DNA from: Phyllosticta citriasiana
Taxonomy: Eukaryota > Ascomycota > Dothideomycetes > Botryosphaeriales > Phyllostictaceae
Assembly (NCBI GenBank): GCA_038021145.1
Contig: JBBPHT010000010.1
Span: 1,116,001 to 1,180,000, forward strand
Reading direction: 5' to 3'
Length of the DNA: 64,000 bases
This document shows, piece after piece, positions 35,301-47,482 of the stretch. The position numbers were made by a program, and so were the translations under genes. How positions within the stretch are numbered: position 1 is the first letter of the stretch; each line of letters begins with the position of its first letter. A model generated the notes under the pieces. The model did no database searches and was not told the DNA's origin. It saw nothing but the letters and a program-made list of their open reading frames with translations.

Positions 35301-35917
35301 TCATCCTTGGCAGCCATATCTGGCAAGACGACTTCTGCTCGTCTCCGCCACCATCGACGAGGACACGCGAGTCGCAAAACACGTTCTTTCCCGTCAAGGC
35401 CACTGAATACATCTTGGCCATCTTGGCTTTACTCAACTGCCCTCTTCTCCTTCCACGCGGCACTGTCCGTCTCTCCAGACTTCACAACGAGCCACCTACC
35501 AGTCCTCGCTGTCAATCTTTCGACTCTCCTGTGCCTCTGCTGGCGACATCTTTTTGTTGCAGCGGACTGGGACCTAAAAGCCGTTTCAGCTTAGACCACG
35601 GTCATTTGAGACGATTAGTCGGTTTATCTTCAAGCCATCGTGGGGACTTGCGCCCGCTGCCCCTCGAGTCACTCTCCTACAAAGCGCACCCACCGGCCTG
35701 ACGCTTGGAGCCGAGTTTCCGAGTCCTTTCTCTCCTCTCCCTGCTCCATATTCCTGATCGCACGCGCAGAGCGTCTCGTCTCTGCCGTTGCTGCCACTCT
35801 TTTCGATTCTGTTCTTTCCGGTCCCTTCGTTTCCTTGGATACTGTCACTCGCTTGATTCAGCAATCCAGGTTGTTTTTGTTCCCTTCTTCGGTACACTTG
35901 ACGGAAAATTCATTCAT
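32391..35917. other. Long gene-free divergent region
   Basis: This 3.5-kb region lies between the divergent start codons of tyrosinase (minus) and the 458-aa membrane protein (plus). It includes a TATA box for tyrosinase and, from about 34.9 to 35.9 kb, C/T-rich sequence that is probably the plus-strand promoter and a long leader. Frames such as 34084-34704 (minus, 206 codons) and 33009-33428 (plus) show no conserved features. No tRNA-like B-box/A-box pair was found by eye. Confidence 0.5.
32535..32542 (-). promoter_or_regulatory. TATA box (TATAAATA) of the tyrosinase gene
   Basis: A perfect TATAAATA lies 145 bp upstream of the tyrosinase ATG on the same strand, the expected distance for an inducible fungal promoter. 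Most other genes in the window lack one. Confidence 0.55.
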
Positions 35918-37458
35918 CATGTCTTGGTGGGATAGCCTTGGCCTAGCATGGAAATATTGGTAACAGCCTTCCCTTCTTCGCTGCCTTTGACCGAGCTAAA
36001 CCAATTACATAGCTTTATCTTTGGTCTTTTGATTGCAGCGACCCTGATCGTCGGTGCCATCAAGATGTTGTACACTCGATCAAGGTAAGTCGACTTGCTT
36101 TTATGTTCAAGTCGTGCCCGGCTAATGATGAGACTAGGTTGGAGAAGATGTCGATTGAAAAGGCTGAAAATAGCCGTCTCGACAACCCCCGTCTCGCATT
36201 CGCCCAAAGGTCCAAGGATGAGGGAGACTTGTTCGGCGTCCGCGCACTTGAGGCAGGTTATTTTGGGGGCGTGTCCCAGTCCCGCCCAACGTCGACATGT
36301 ACTTCGCGTAATACGTCCATCAGCGGTAACACCCTGATCGGTACCAGCTCTACGCCGAAGCTCATTTCTCCCGCAGCCAGCGTGACGCAGCTGCCTCGGG
36401 TCAAGACAAATGATTCAACCAAGAGCCTGCCTCCAATTCTGCGGAACAAGTCCTCGTCGCTCAAGTTGCAGCCGTCCGAGGCGGAGTTCAATGGCAGGAA
36501 GAACCATGGCGGAGTCGACATGAGTATGGACGTGCCCCCATCACCGGCCGCTCCCAGGAGCGCATTTCATCCCTCGACAAACCGCAATGGACAGCAGACT
36601 TCGATCCCCAGAGTGTCTCCTGATCTCCTGGCTCCGGTCCGCAAGATGCACGATCCTACGAACCAGCCGGTCGTGGAACGGGTACCACGAATGGCGCCAT
36701 TTCGATCCGAATCAGACTCGAATACGAAGTCGATGGCTGTTTCGGTCGACTTTACCGTTGGTGGAAGCAGCATGTCGGACCCCGCGTCTCCCACCAACTG
36801 GCCTCCTTCGCCGTCGAAAATCATGTCCCACTATGTTCCCCAGCGTTCGCAAGACGAGTCTCGATCCCTGTCGCCGGCTGGTTCGCAGAAGTACTCAACT
36901 CGTGAGTAGCTTCTCGAGTCACTCAAGATTTGCCAAGGTCGCTAAAGTCAGTTGACAGAGTCGGAAGTCAAGACACAGCCCTCCAACCCTCAAGTCCCCA
37001 ACTACACATTCCCAACAAACGTCTACATGGCAAGACAGTCGCTTTACAGCTCCGGAAGCGAAAAAAGTAGCTCTTCTCCCCGGCACTCGCGCAACCTGTC
37101 CGACAGCACCATTGACCGCGGTTTCCCTTTCCAAGGTCACACGACGACGATGACGGACGAGAGTTCGTCGCGTAGCACTAGCGCCCAGAGTCGTCGCTAC
37201 AGCTTTGGCACTAGCACTCTCGAGACGTCCCTCCCTGTTGGAAGCCCCGACGGCTCTCACCTCAGCGAATTCTTCGAGGCGTACTTCAACCAGAGTCAAG
37301 CCAACCTTGACAAAAGGCTGGACCTGTCGGGCAAAGCAGAAATTGCCACGGGATCAAGACTGTCGAAAACTACAAGAGCTCCTTCACCAGGCATGATGCC
37401 GCCAAGGCTCTCGCCGAAGAATAGCAAACGTGGCGCACCGGTGGGAAGAGCTCTGTGA
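35918..37458 (+). CDS. Uncharacterised fungal single-pass membrane protein with Ser-rich tail
   Basis: Exons are 35918-35958, 36013-36084, 36138-36901 and 36959-37458 (introns 54, 53 and 57 nt); the product is 458 residues. A short N-terminal WWDSLGLAW segment is followed by one hydrophobic helix (CFIFGLLIAATLIVGAIKML, about residues 14-33). A basic juxtamembrane stretch and more than 400 polar residues rich in Ser, Pro, Thr and Arg come next. Many SP/TP motifs (for example SPAAPRS, PASPTNWPPSPSK, SPGMMPPRLSP) suggest proline-directed phosphorylation. This layout resembles an N-terminally anchored cytosolic protein, but I recognise no named family. The reading frame is kept at all three joins and splice signals are canonical, so the gene is real; function unknown. 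Confidence 0.72.
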
Positions 37459-38234
37459 TGAGCTGGTCAATTTGTTGGGTGACAAGGCAACATACAAAGG
37501 CTTTGCAAACATTTTAATTGGATAGAAAGAGTTGCAAAGAGGAAGTGGTTCCTGTGGTTTCTTAGTTTCGTTTGATATGGTTTTTGGACGACGGCCAGAG
37601 GGACAAAGCTCTGACCTAGGACTTTTCGTCAATGAGCGCCTGAGGCTGACATACCCTTTTGGACTTTTTTTTGTGGCCTCAGCAGAGGCAGGTAGATTTT
37701 TTTGTAATGTAATGTCCTTTCCGTCAAATGGCGGATCAAGCATTTGACAGTGTAGGCTGAATTGGGAGAAGAGTGGACTTGTAGTATTGACATGGACACA
37801 TCATGGTCTGATGAGCACGTGGTTGTGGTGATTTCATGGTGCAACGCTAACGGCGCATCATCGAGCGCCAAGACAACCGTGGCCGGTCCTCGCACATTCG
37901 GCCGGCGAAAGTCAGGGCAACCACTTACGGGCAGCCGCATGTGAAAGCGCATTTGCTAGACCGCCTTGGGGAAGCCCCTTGCACAGCCAATCGGTGCGCC
38001 ACGAAATCGTAACCTTATTACTGGCAGCCTTACCCTTCGCCTCTATCCCGCGCCTAAAGACTTTCGACTTCGACTCCTCCCCCACCAAAGTCAACATCTC
38101 CAGAGCCCTCCGCGCGGCCCCGACGCTGGCTCGTCCTCTGCTTCAACACCAGCGCCTGCCGCAAAGTCCAATCACCTTTCTACAGCTCCATCGTCACACC
38201 ACCGACGCCCACGAGCGCCAAACGCCCTATCGCC
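37459..38234. other. Intergenic: membrane-protein gene 3' end and ERG1 promoter
   Basis: A gap of 776 bp between tandem plus-strand genes. The half nearest 38234 is C/A-rich and pyrimidine-rich, consistent with a leader. A sterol-element-like TCACACCAC lies at 38194-38202. No gene seen. Confidence 0.5.
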
Positions 38235-39877
38235 ATGCCACTGATTCTCGACGGCTCGCCCTCCCCGTCAGAGTCTACGCCCTCGTCGACATCCGCCAGC
38301 AGCAGCCAGCGCAAATTCCGTGACGCCAAAGAGGAACGCCGTGTCCTGCACCACGATGCCGACGTCGTCATCATTGGCGCCGGCGTTTTTGGCAGCGCCG
38401 CTGCCGTCGCCTTTGCGCGCCAGGGCCGCAGCGTGATCCTGCTCGAAAAGAGCCTCAAGATGCCTGACCGCATTGTCGGCGAGTTGTTGCAACCCGGTGG
38501 TGTGCAGGCGTTACGGGACTTGGGCCTCGAGGACTGCATGGACGAGATCGATGCGATTCCATGCCACGGATACGAGGTCATATACTATGGCGATGCGGCA
38601 CATATTCCGTACCCGCAGAACATTGTGGACGAAGCCAAGGGCAAAGAGGTCGATGAAAAGGTTCAGAGGCCAGAAGGGCGGGGTTTCCACCACGGTCGCT
38701 TCATTCAGAGGCTGCGGGAAGCTGCCATGAAGGAGCCAAACGTGCTGGTTGTCGAAACAGAGGCCAAGGACGTGATTCGGAATGGATGGACAGGACAGGT
38801 GTTGGGTGTCGAGTGTTCGACCAAGGGCGAGAAAGACTTTGTAGGACAACACCGCCCCTGCAGCTGAAATAGCATTGAGACTTGTTACTAACCTCAAAGT
38901 TTCCAGTACTTCGGACACATCACCCTCGTTGCCGACGGGTATGCATCCAAGTTCCGCAAGCAACACCATCCGCATACCCCGCAGGTACGCTCCAAGTTCT
39001 ATGCCCTGGAGCTTATCGACGCCGAGCTTCCTAGTCCCTATCACGGTCATGTTGTGCTTTCGGACGGACCTCCGGTACTTCTCTACCAGATTGGAACCCA
39101 CGAGACCCGCGCCCTCATCGACGTGCCCGAGGGTTTGCCCTCTGCTTCTCCAAAGAACGGCGGCGTCAAGAACCATTTACATAATGTTGTCCTCCCCGCT
39201 CTGCCAAAATGCGTGCAGCCGAGTTTCGAGCGCGCTTTGCAAGCAGGCAAGCTTCGTAGCATGCCCAACTCGTTTTTGCCGCCAGCAACCAATCGGACCC
39301 CGGGCCTGGTCATCGCCGGGGACGCCTTGAACATGCGGCACCCACTGACTGGTGGTGGCATGACGGTCGCCTTCAATGACGTAGTATTGCTGGCTGAGTT
39401 GCTGAGCCCGGAAAAAGTTCCGACGCTTTCCGAAACCAATGCGGTCCTCAAGCAGATGAAATCGTTTCATTGGCGGCGTAAAAATTGGGCTGCCGTCATC
39501 AACATTCTCGCGCTGGCACTGTATGCTTTGTTTGCTGCAGACGGTACGCCATCTCTCTTCCCTCCAAAACCTACAATTTGCAACTAACACAAGAGCCAAC
39601 AGACCCAGCCCTCAAAGCCCTTCAACTCGGCTGCTACAACTATTTCCTCCTTGGTGGCTCCTGCGTCTCGGGCCCCGTCGGCCTTCTTGCCGGCATCATC
39701 CGCCAGCCCCTTGTCCTCTTCTACCACTTCTTTAGCGTCGCCCTCTATGCCATTTGGCTGCGCGTCGCGGCCGCACCGGTGCTTCTCAAGCCCTGGGCCC
39801 TGATCAGCTCCGCTTCCGTCTTTTGGAAGGCGTGCGTCGTCATATTTCCATACATTTGGTGTGAGGTCCTTCCATGA
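38235..39877 (+). CDS. ERG1: Squalene epoxidase (squalene monooxygenase)
   Basis: It oxidises squalene to 2,3-oxidosqualene, the first oxygen-requiring step of ergosterol synthesis, in ER or lipid-droplet membranes; it is the target of allylamine antifungals. Exons are 38235-38840, 38907-39543 and 39603-39877; introns are 66 nt (perfect TACTAAC) and 59 nt. The product is 505 residues. The FAD-binding Rossmann motif VVIIGAGVFGSAAA lies near residue 44, the second FAD motif (GDALNMRHPLTGGGMTVAF) near 340, and the C-terminus has two hydrophobic membrane-associating segments. Unspliced reading would stop inside intron 1, so the join KDF-YFGH is needed and restores a conserved block. No truncation seen. 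Confidence 0.94.
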
Positions 39878-40707
39878 GCTGCACTTGGAACACTCGTGTG
39901 GTACCTGGCCCATAAAAAGTCTCCTCTGGATAGACCGATACGCTCCTCTTGGAGAAAAGTGGCTATCCGCGTCGCTATACGAATGGCACACCATCACGAG
40001 GCGTGGGGCGGTAGGCAGAGCACAGCGCCGGCGAGCCTGATTGCACATACGCGGCCGCTGTTTTCGCCTTTCCTCCCTTCTTCTCGACTTTCTTTTTTGT
40101 CTTTCAAGCACAGTGTGGCAGCCTGTCTCTCTCCACTTTGGGTTTTCACACTTTGTAATCCTTACTCGCACTTTTAGTAGTCTTTCTAACGAACGAACAA
40201 TGAAGAAGAGATGGAACGAATGGACGGAATGATACGGCATGGCGTGGCATGGCATGGCATGCATGCATGCATTTGGGCCACTTGGCGTGAGCGTGACGCT
40301 CGCAAGAAGGGTTTTTCGATGATAAACCCTTCCTCGTTTCCTTCACTTTCAAAGGAAAGGAGAAGGAAAATATCGCCTATGCGACAGGTGAGCTGTGATT
40401 AAGTTATTGGGTCGTTGATCAAAGAATACGGACAATGATGACATGGCATGGCATGACCCCACAGTACATCTTGCAGTTGGACTCGTGTGGATAAAATGTG
40501 GACGGACTTGCGGGATGATTGAAAAGACGCAACATGTTTTTTTGCGTTTCTAGTTGTAATTGTTAATCTGATTTCTTTGCTGTCCACGTCTACTCGCTAT
40601 GGCTGCTGGTCAAACGTGCTCGTGGGTACAGTACTTCTATTTTCTGCGACATCAGTGTACGGACAGTCATGTCCATCGTCTATTACCTGGCACAAAGACA
40701 GTGCTTC
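39878..40707. other. Convergent intergenic region, ERG1 / Trm732-like
   Basis: An 830-bp gap between two 3' ends. It contains a GGCAT-pentamer run at 40236-40272 passing into GCATGCAT, and a second short copy near 40442-40456. No gene seen. Confidence 0.55.
40236..40272. repeat. Imperfect (GGCAT)n repeat ending in GCATGCATGC
   Basis: Five or so copies of a GGCAT/GGCGT unit followed by alternating GCAT, which is self-complementary. It lies in the 3' intergenic region between convergent genes. Confidence 0.8.
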
Positions 40708-43700
40708 CTACTCATTTTCCGTTCGTCCATCAACCAAGCCCCTCACCCTCGCAGCAACAACCTTCAGCCTCTCCCTCACACCAGCAGCCAACGCCTCGTC
40801 TACTCCCTCACTCAACCACGCCGGCGCGCCGGCCTCCTCCAACGCGCCCCTCAACTCCCACAGCGCGCGCATCCACTCGCTGCCGCGCCCGCTCACGCGC
40901 CGCACGCCGCGCACCCGCCACACCAGCGCCACGCCCGCCGCGCGCACCACGGCCCACGCCAGCGTCGTCATCTTGGCCTGGCTGCCCCAGCCCAGCACCG
41001 AGTCAGGCCGGCCGCGGGCGAGGGACGTCAGCGCGTCGAGACCGGCGCGGGTCCAGGTCGAGAAGGCTCGCGCGAGCGCGGGGGACACGGTGGTGGTGGT
41101 GGCGGCGGGATGTTCGACGTGGTTTGGTGACGGCGGCGGCGGCGGCAGGGGAAGCGCCAGCATAAAGGCTGACCATTGCGTGATTTCGCGCAGCGGGTCG
41201 ATAAAGAGATTCTGCCGCTCGGCGGCAAACAGCGCCGTGTCTTCTTTTGCGGCGAGCGCGAGCAGCGTCGAAAAGGGCGTGTCGAGCATGTCGGGCACGG
41301 GCGGCTCGTCGAAAAGCTGCTGCGGCAACGACGCGGCCGCGGCCGGCTTGAGGTGCGGTGTTGAAGAAAGAGGCGAGGACGAGGGCGTGGATGAAGGGGC
41401 CGCAGGCGAAGCGGCAGCGAGGAGCCGTGAGACCGCAAACGTGTTTACGATGGAAAGGAGCGTTGGGTGTCGGATTGGAGAGTCGCCGGGCGAGGTCGAG
41501 GAGAAGGAGGCGACGAGCTGGACTGTGTGGCCCAGCAACTTGGATGCTGCTGCCAGAGGAACGATCGAGGGCGTCGATTCAGTCTCCGGGTCCGACGCGC
41601 CAATGATGCGCTTGACTATGGTGGCGGCCTTGTCACGGATCTCGTCGTCGTCGTCGTTGAGCGCCGTGTAGGTCGTCTGAATGAGAGATAGGAGTGTCAG
41701 GAGACGAAGGGACGCCTGGTCTCGGGGTAGATAGACAGGGTCATGCCAGACGCCGCGAAGAGACGATAGGGCAGAGACTGCAGCGAATCGGGTCGAAAAA
41801 GGCTAACAGTGTGTTAGCATTGCGTTTTTCAGTCTTTCAATGTTGCACAGTGCTAGAAGATCTTACCATGGTCTCATCCAAGTTACAAGCAACTGTATTG
41901 TTGAAGAGAACATATTCTCTCGAAAGCGTCCGCCAATGTTCCTCTTCTTTGAGTCTCAGATCCAGTATTTCTCCACGGAGACGTAGCGTTGCTTCTTGCA
42001 GGGACGGGGATCCAAAGCCTCTGTTGGTCCACTCATACAACTCAACCATGACATCTCCCTGCATCGTCGAAACAAGCGGCAGTCCGTTGTCGACCAATTC
42101 AGCAACAACCTGGCGGATAGTCGAGTGTATCTCTACGTCTTCAGTTACAAGCGTCGGCTTGCTCAGGATGAGACCAATCCCCCGTCCAACGTTGGCGTCG
42201 TGCGGTTGCTTCGACCGGTGGCGAGTGTGATCCGACCATAGGGGAAGCATGATTTCGATGCAGGAGCGGTACGTGTCTGGATCCTGGCGAGCGAGTACAT
42301 TGAAGCAATCGCCAAGTGGACCCAAAAGCCGTTCGACTTCTCCATCCCACGGCGTAGTCAGCGAGAGGTTCTGAATCACTGCGCGTCGTAAGAGAGCATC
42401 CCTAGGCTCTCTTTGTCTCGGGCGCGGGGTAGTCCATTTTGTCCGGTATGCCGCTATCCTGCGATGGAAATCAGAGCCCATAACTCCGCCCGTGGTCCAT
42501 GGGGAATCTGTCACTGTCAGTCAGGCATATCAAGACCTTCATTCCATTCGGCATACCGATCGAGGCCGCTCGCCATGCCATTTCCAGGGTGACGACAATT
42601 TCCATGTACGCAGCTCTAGTGAACGGGCATTTGATCATAGGGGTATTGGCTTCACGTATCGGGTCGGAGTTTCCGTGCAAATGGTTGAAATTCTCCCGAA
42701 GAGCAAAGCAGAGGAGTTCCATTTCGTCTGAAAGATTAGCCTTTTCTCATTTCATGGTCCATGCTGTGCTTACCCTTGAAATCTTGTTTGTTGAACGAGG
42801 TCGACATGTACTTGATATGTTCTTTTGCTAAGTAAAGGGCAGTAAGAAGCCTTCCATGCAAAGCATTCTTCCCATGGGTTGGCAGCTCTAGCAACCAAAG
42901 ATACCACTCCACTCTCTCCTCCGGATCCAGAAGCGACGCGATAGTGCGGGCAGCCATGTCACGAACATGCCAGTGTGAGCTTGCAGTCAGCTTAAAAACT
43001 AGCGCTTGGATTTCTTCCTTCTTTTCGGGAGGTGGTTTCGCTCGTTGAAGAATTTGCAATGCCGGAAACACACCTTCCAGAGCCTTGCTTGTCAATTCGT
43101 TTCGGCTACCGGTACGCGACCTAGGGTTCAGAAGCGATGTGATAATTTCGAGAAGGTTTGGATATTTTCTGTACGAGAGGCGTGATATCCTCAGGTGGTC
43201 GGTCTCTTTCCAATTCTGTGTGGTCCCGCTTCCGAGCAGGCGGTCGATGAGGGCACGGAAGAGCATTAAGCCACAGTTGCGTATAGCCCAACTAAGTTAT
43301 GCGTCAGTCGAGCGAGTGTGCAAAGTTCAAAGGCACCTACATGTTGGATTCGAGTTTGCTTGCTGCAAGAGATAGTCCTTCGCCCATGTGTGGCTCTGAC
43401 ACTCGAGAAAGCTTCGTGTTCGTGAACACATCCTTTAGGCAGTTCAGAGCGTGAACTTGAGGTAAATGGCTGCCATCGATATTCGCATTCTCTGTCGGCT
43501 CATTGCTAGCTTCGGATTTGAGGTCACCAACGACCTTGTCAAAGAGCGGACCTTCGGGCGCAGCGCTCAAGATGCCTGTAACCAAGGAAGGCAGACCAGC
43601 TGACCGACGGGTGATCATGGATCCTTTGTCGCGGATACAACGAAGCGTCTCTGCATACCACTTATCCAGGAGGGCCTTGATCTCCTGGTCTTGGGAGCGG

Positions 43701-46264
43701 CTGCAACGTAGGCAGAAAGCCGCAAAAGTTTGGGCAACGGTTGAGAACGCGCCGCGATGCCTTAGCTCCGCCAGCTGGGTAAAGCAAAGTTTTCCCAGAT
43801 CTTCGAATTCACTCCGGCTGAGAATGACAAGTTGAGCCAGCTCGAATGGTGCCTTGGACACGATGACACGCAGTAGATTGCTGGGAGAAAAATCAGCAAA
43901 TACCATTGGCCAAATTCTTCGAATCAATACCTTGCTTCCTTGAGGGCTCTCCAAGAGTAGCTGAGAATGTCTTTAGTGGTCAGATCTGGCTCTTCTTCCA
44001 TGTCTTCTGGTACGTATCCTTCAGGAGCATCAACACAGAGGACGCTTTTGACACAATCCCAAATCTCTCGAAGATCGGACAAGATGTGGTCGTGCAAAGC
44101 TTTCCAAATTTGCAAGTCCTCGGAACCCATTGCAGCAATGGATGGATAAAATGATGGTTGTTCGACAATATACCTTACTTGTGTCAGAGTATTAGATAAA
44201 CAGGCTTAGATCCTTACCTCAAAGCTGACAGTGTCCCATGCATAGGGTATGCATTGACAGCAGTAGACATGTTTTGCTTTGCTGCAGAAATGGTTTGGTC
44301 GAGTCGGAATATCAAATGCTTAATGATACCATGCTTGCTGTACATCCACTCAGGAAGTGATTTGCTGGCCTCACAGCCAGACACAATGGCCTCCTTCCTT
44401 CTTTCAAACAAGAGATCATAGACACGCGCAACACCATCCGCATGATCAGCTCGTCCACTTTTCAGCATCATGTGCTCTCCATTGAGTAGGAACTGTGCAC
44501 ATGCTTGGTCCGCTTGAGCTTGGGCTGGTGATCCAAGCTTGAGAATAGATGCGGAAGCATGCCTAACATCGTCGAAAGGGTCCATGATGAGATCAAACAG
44601 CTGCCTGACGGGCTTCCGGTTGAGGACATTGATGGTGAATGGCCATTTGGCTTGACCCTGTGCTGACCTCGACAACACATTTACCGGTATCAAAGGATCA
44701 AGTCCAGACTTCATTATGAGCGTAAGTGACTTGAGAGCGGAAATATGCCTTTGATACGCCGCTGTGGGAATGAGTTCAGAGCTCAGGAATTTCAAGTGCC
44801 ACCGGACAAAGTCAATGTGCGCTCTTAGGGTATCAACCGTTTCTGATCCGCGAATAGATGGATTCCCCATCAAATCTTGCGCCGATATTCCGCTCTCTTT
44901 TAACAAAGTCCGGTTCAGGTTATATGCAGCGGCCCGAAGTCGATCGAGTAAGGCCAAAATTAAGCTTATGGTCTCTCCGCGAAAATTTGCGTCGGTATCG
45001 GCGTGAAAGTGGTGTAGATTGCGCTTCAGGGCTTCGAATGTCCCAAATGTCAGTGGTCTTGTGATTGCTGAAGAAGATACCAACAGAGCAAGTGCCAAGA
45101 GCCGTGTTTGTGGGCGCTCATGGGCCAATAGTCTTCCCAGCAGCTTGTCTGGGACCAGAACCAAGCCGTCTCGTATCTCAATCCTTTTGTTGAATCGGTA
45201 ATCTGAGGCAATCAGTGCTCATTATTCTTGTGATAGGAAAATCAACATACCAACTTCCTGGACAATCCCCATGTCTTTCCCAACCTGAAGCGAAGTGAAG
45301 AGGATCGAAATCTCCATGTCACCTTCTTTTGTAATCATGCTTCTCAGGCGAAGATGGGTTTCTAGGCGCATCTCCTTTAAGAAACGCAGATAGTCTGAAA
45401 GGGATGGCTTGAATAAATCTGGAAAGACATGACTTTTGAAATTGAGGAGAGCGCCGGGTCTTTTCGACAGGAATTCTCGGATTGGCTGCACCCAGACCGG
45501 ACATCCGTCTGCGCTTGGTTTGAGCAAATCACTGTTTTGGCGCTTTGCGTAGTCCAGAGTGACGCAAATTGTGCTGCCCGCGGTCTGCGCGGTGTCCTGG
45601 TGCGCAACCCACTCCATAAGTCCTGAAAGAAATGCCCTGCCCGTGGGTGGGCGACCCAAGTCGGCAAGCATGATCAACTCGTCGACAAAGTAGACATCCT
45701 TCTGGACAAGATAGGAGAGTGCCTGGAGAGATTGCTTGGCTTTGGAATTGTCGGCCTCGTGGAAGAGAATGCCAAAGAGCGTGTTGGTCATGCCAATAAT
45801 CACTTGTTTTTCTTCAGGATCGGGGGTCTTTGGGAGCAGAGAGCAAAGGGTGAGCAAGACTTGTCTCATAGACTTTGGTTTTGCATTGTCGTACGTCTCG
45901 AGATAAATGTCAAACAGCTTGCTCAACACTGTGACATTGGCTAGCGCTCTAATCCTGATGTCTTCATGGGCCTTGCACCTCTCCAGGATCGAACAGAGAG
46001 GATTGCAGGCAGCAGATTTGTGAGATGTTGGTATGTGTATCAGATGCGCAGTTTTGAGAAGCGCGTCTATCAAGGCAGCAAGATGACTTTTTTGGACCAT
46101 CAGCAATTGCTCGTTGTTGTTGAGGCTCTGCCACGGACACTGGATAATTCCTCTTACTTTGCGCTTTGGTCGGTGACGGCGTCCGCAGCCGGGATATGAT
46201 GATTCAATTCATGGCTGAGATTCCGCAGGTCGTTTACCAGCAGCGGAACTTGGAGAGATGCCAT
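40708..46264 (-). CDS. Trm732/THADA-like HEAT-repeat protein (DUF2428)
   Basis: In yeast, Trm732 partners the methyltransferase Trm7 for 2'-O-methylation of tRNA position 32. Exons on minus are 46264-46158, 46086-45251, 45202-44218, 44173-43931, 43880-43341, 43291-42774, 42727-42557, 42507-41867 and 41802-40708; the product is 1711 residues. Seen: helical HEAT-like repeats over most of the length, and the DUF2428 core with RRSAGLPSLV, LPQVHALNCL and WAIRNCGLMLF across exons 5-6. The last 365 residues are Ala/Leu-rich, helical and less conserved. The eight introns are 44-71 nt. The first intron is the least certain: a closer AG would make it too short, so I used the AG at 46087-46088. The gene is divergent from TIM23. 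Confidence 0.87.
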
Positions 46265-46755
46265 TTTGGGAGATTAGTGGAAAAAGAAGCGGCCAAAAGG
46301 CCGATTGCTCGCGACACAGTCGTCGACCAGATCTGCGCCCGTCTCCTCTCTGCGAGAAAGTTCTTGAATAGATCTTGCGCGTAAAATGGACCGTCGACGC
46401 ATCCCAAGTAAAGAGATGTGCTGCTTGAGGACAAGAGCGAGTCGGAAATTTTGGAATCACGGGACTGGCGTCGGGACGGGATCCCTGTAGAGCGGCGGCG
46501 GGCTTGGCGCCGGCAGCGACGAAATAATTTTGGCCGGAGCGCCGGTTCTCGACCTCATCACCAGCCGCAAAGAGCCTTCGTCGATACCGTGACGACAGTG
46601 CAGTGCCCGTCTGACAGCGCCCCTCCCTCCCTCTCCTCGTCCGCCGTGACAACACCGCCATCTCCCCACCCGCCCTCGACTCGATCATCACCGCAGCTCT
46701 TTCCTTGGCTGATTCTTAGCTTGCTGCCCACTTCATCACCTCCACCACCGCTATC
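46265..46755. promoter_or_regulatory. Shared divergent promoter (Trm732-like / TIM23)
   Basis: The 491 bp between two opposite start codons. The TIM23-proximal half (46600-46755) is C/T-rich with CACC and TCCC runs, consistent with a TATA-less housekeeping leader. Confidence 0.6.
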
Positions 46756-47482
46756 ATGGCCATCTGGGATGCTTTCACGGGCCCCAAGCCCCATTCCACT
46801 ACAACCAGCAGTCCCGACGCGCAAGCTTCTCAATCGTCATACGCCTCCCCGGCAGCTCCCGATGTCTCGTCATTTCTCTCCACCCCAGGCGCCTTCGACC
46901 CATCCTCGCTGCACCCGCTCGCAGGGCTGAACGAGGACACGCTTGACTACCTCACAATCGAAGAGGGTGCTCTGACCGACCTACCTGGCGCGCGGCATGG
47001 CGCCCTGCCATCGCGTGGTTGGTCTGATGACCTGTGTTACGGTACCGGCACAACCTACCTGACGGCGCTGTCGCTGGGAGGCGCGTGGGGACTGGCAGAA
47101 GGCTTGAACAAGACGACGCCCAACATGGCACCGCGCCTCAAACTCAACGCCGTGCTCAACGCCGTCACGCGGCGCGGACCATTTTTGGGCAACAGCGCCG
47201 GAATCGTTGCAATGGTCTACAACATTTTCAACTCCACCATTGGCCACTACCGTGGCAAGCACGATGCCACCAACAGCATTATGGCAGGTGCCATGAGCGG
47301 TGCGCTTTTCAAGTGCACAAGGGGTCTGAAGCCCATGGCTATTTCGAGTGCCATTGTAGCCAGTGTGGCAGGCACTTGGGCGGTAAGTTGAACCCTGGAA
47401 ACATCGAGCCTTGCCTCGCTCAGAATCGCCGGTTTCAGTCTTGCTAAAACTATCCCAGTTGATTCGCAAGACCTTTTTCTAA
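46756..47482 (+). CDS. TIM23: Mitochondrial import inner membrane translocase subunit Tim23
   Basis: This is the channel-forming subunit of the TIM23 complex, which moves presequence proteins across the mitochondrial inner membrane. Exons are 46756-47382 and 47459-47482; the 76-nt intron leaves only 7 codons (LIRKTFF) in exon 2. The product is 216 residues, near the usual 220-250. The hydrophilic N-terminal half (Ser/Pro-rich, then LAGLNEDTLDYL) faces the intermembrane space. The C-terminal half has four Gly-rich helices, with GTTYLTALSLGGAWGLAEG, NSAGIVAMVYNIFNSTIG and the ISSAIVASVAGTWA helix. The ending of the unspliced frame (WAVS) differs from the family, and the spliced ending restores the basic C-terminus. 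Divergent from the Trm732-like gene. Confidence 0.92.
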
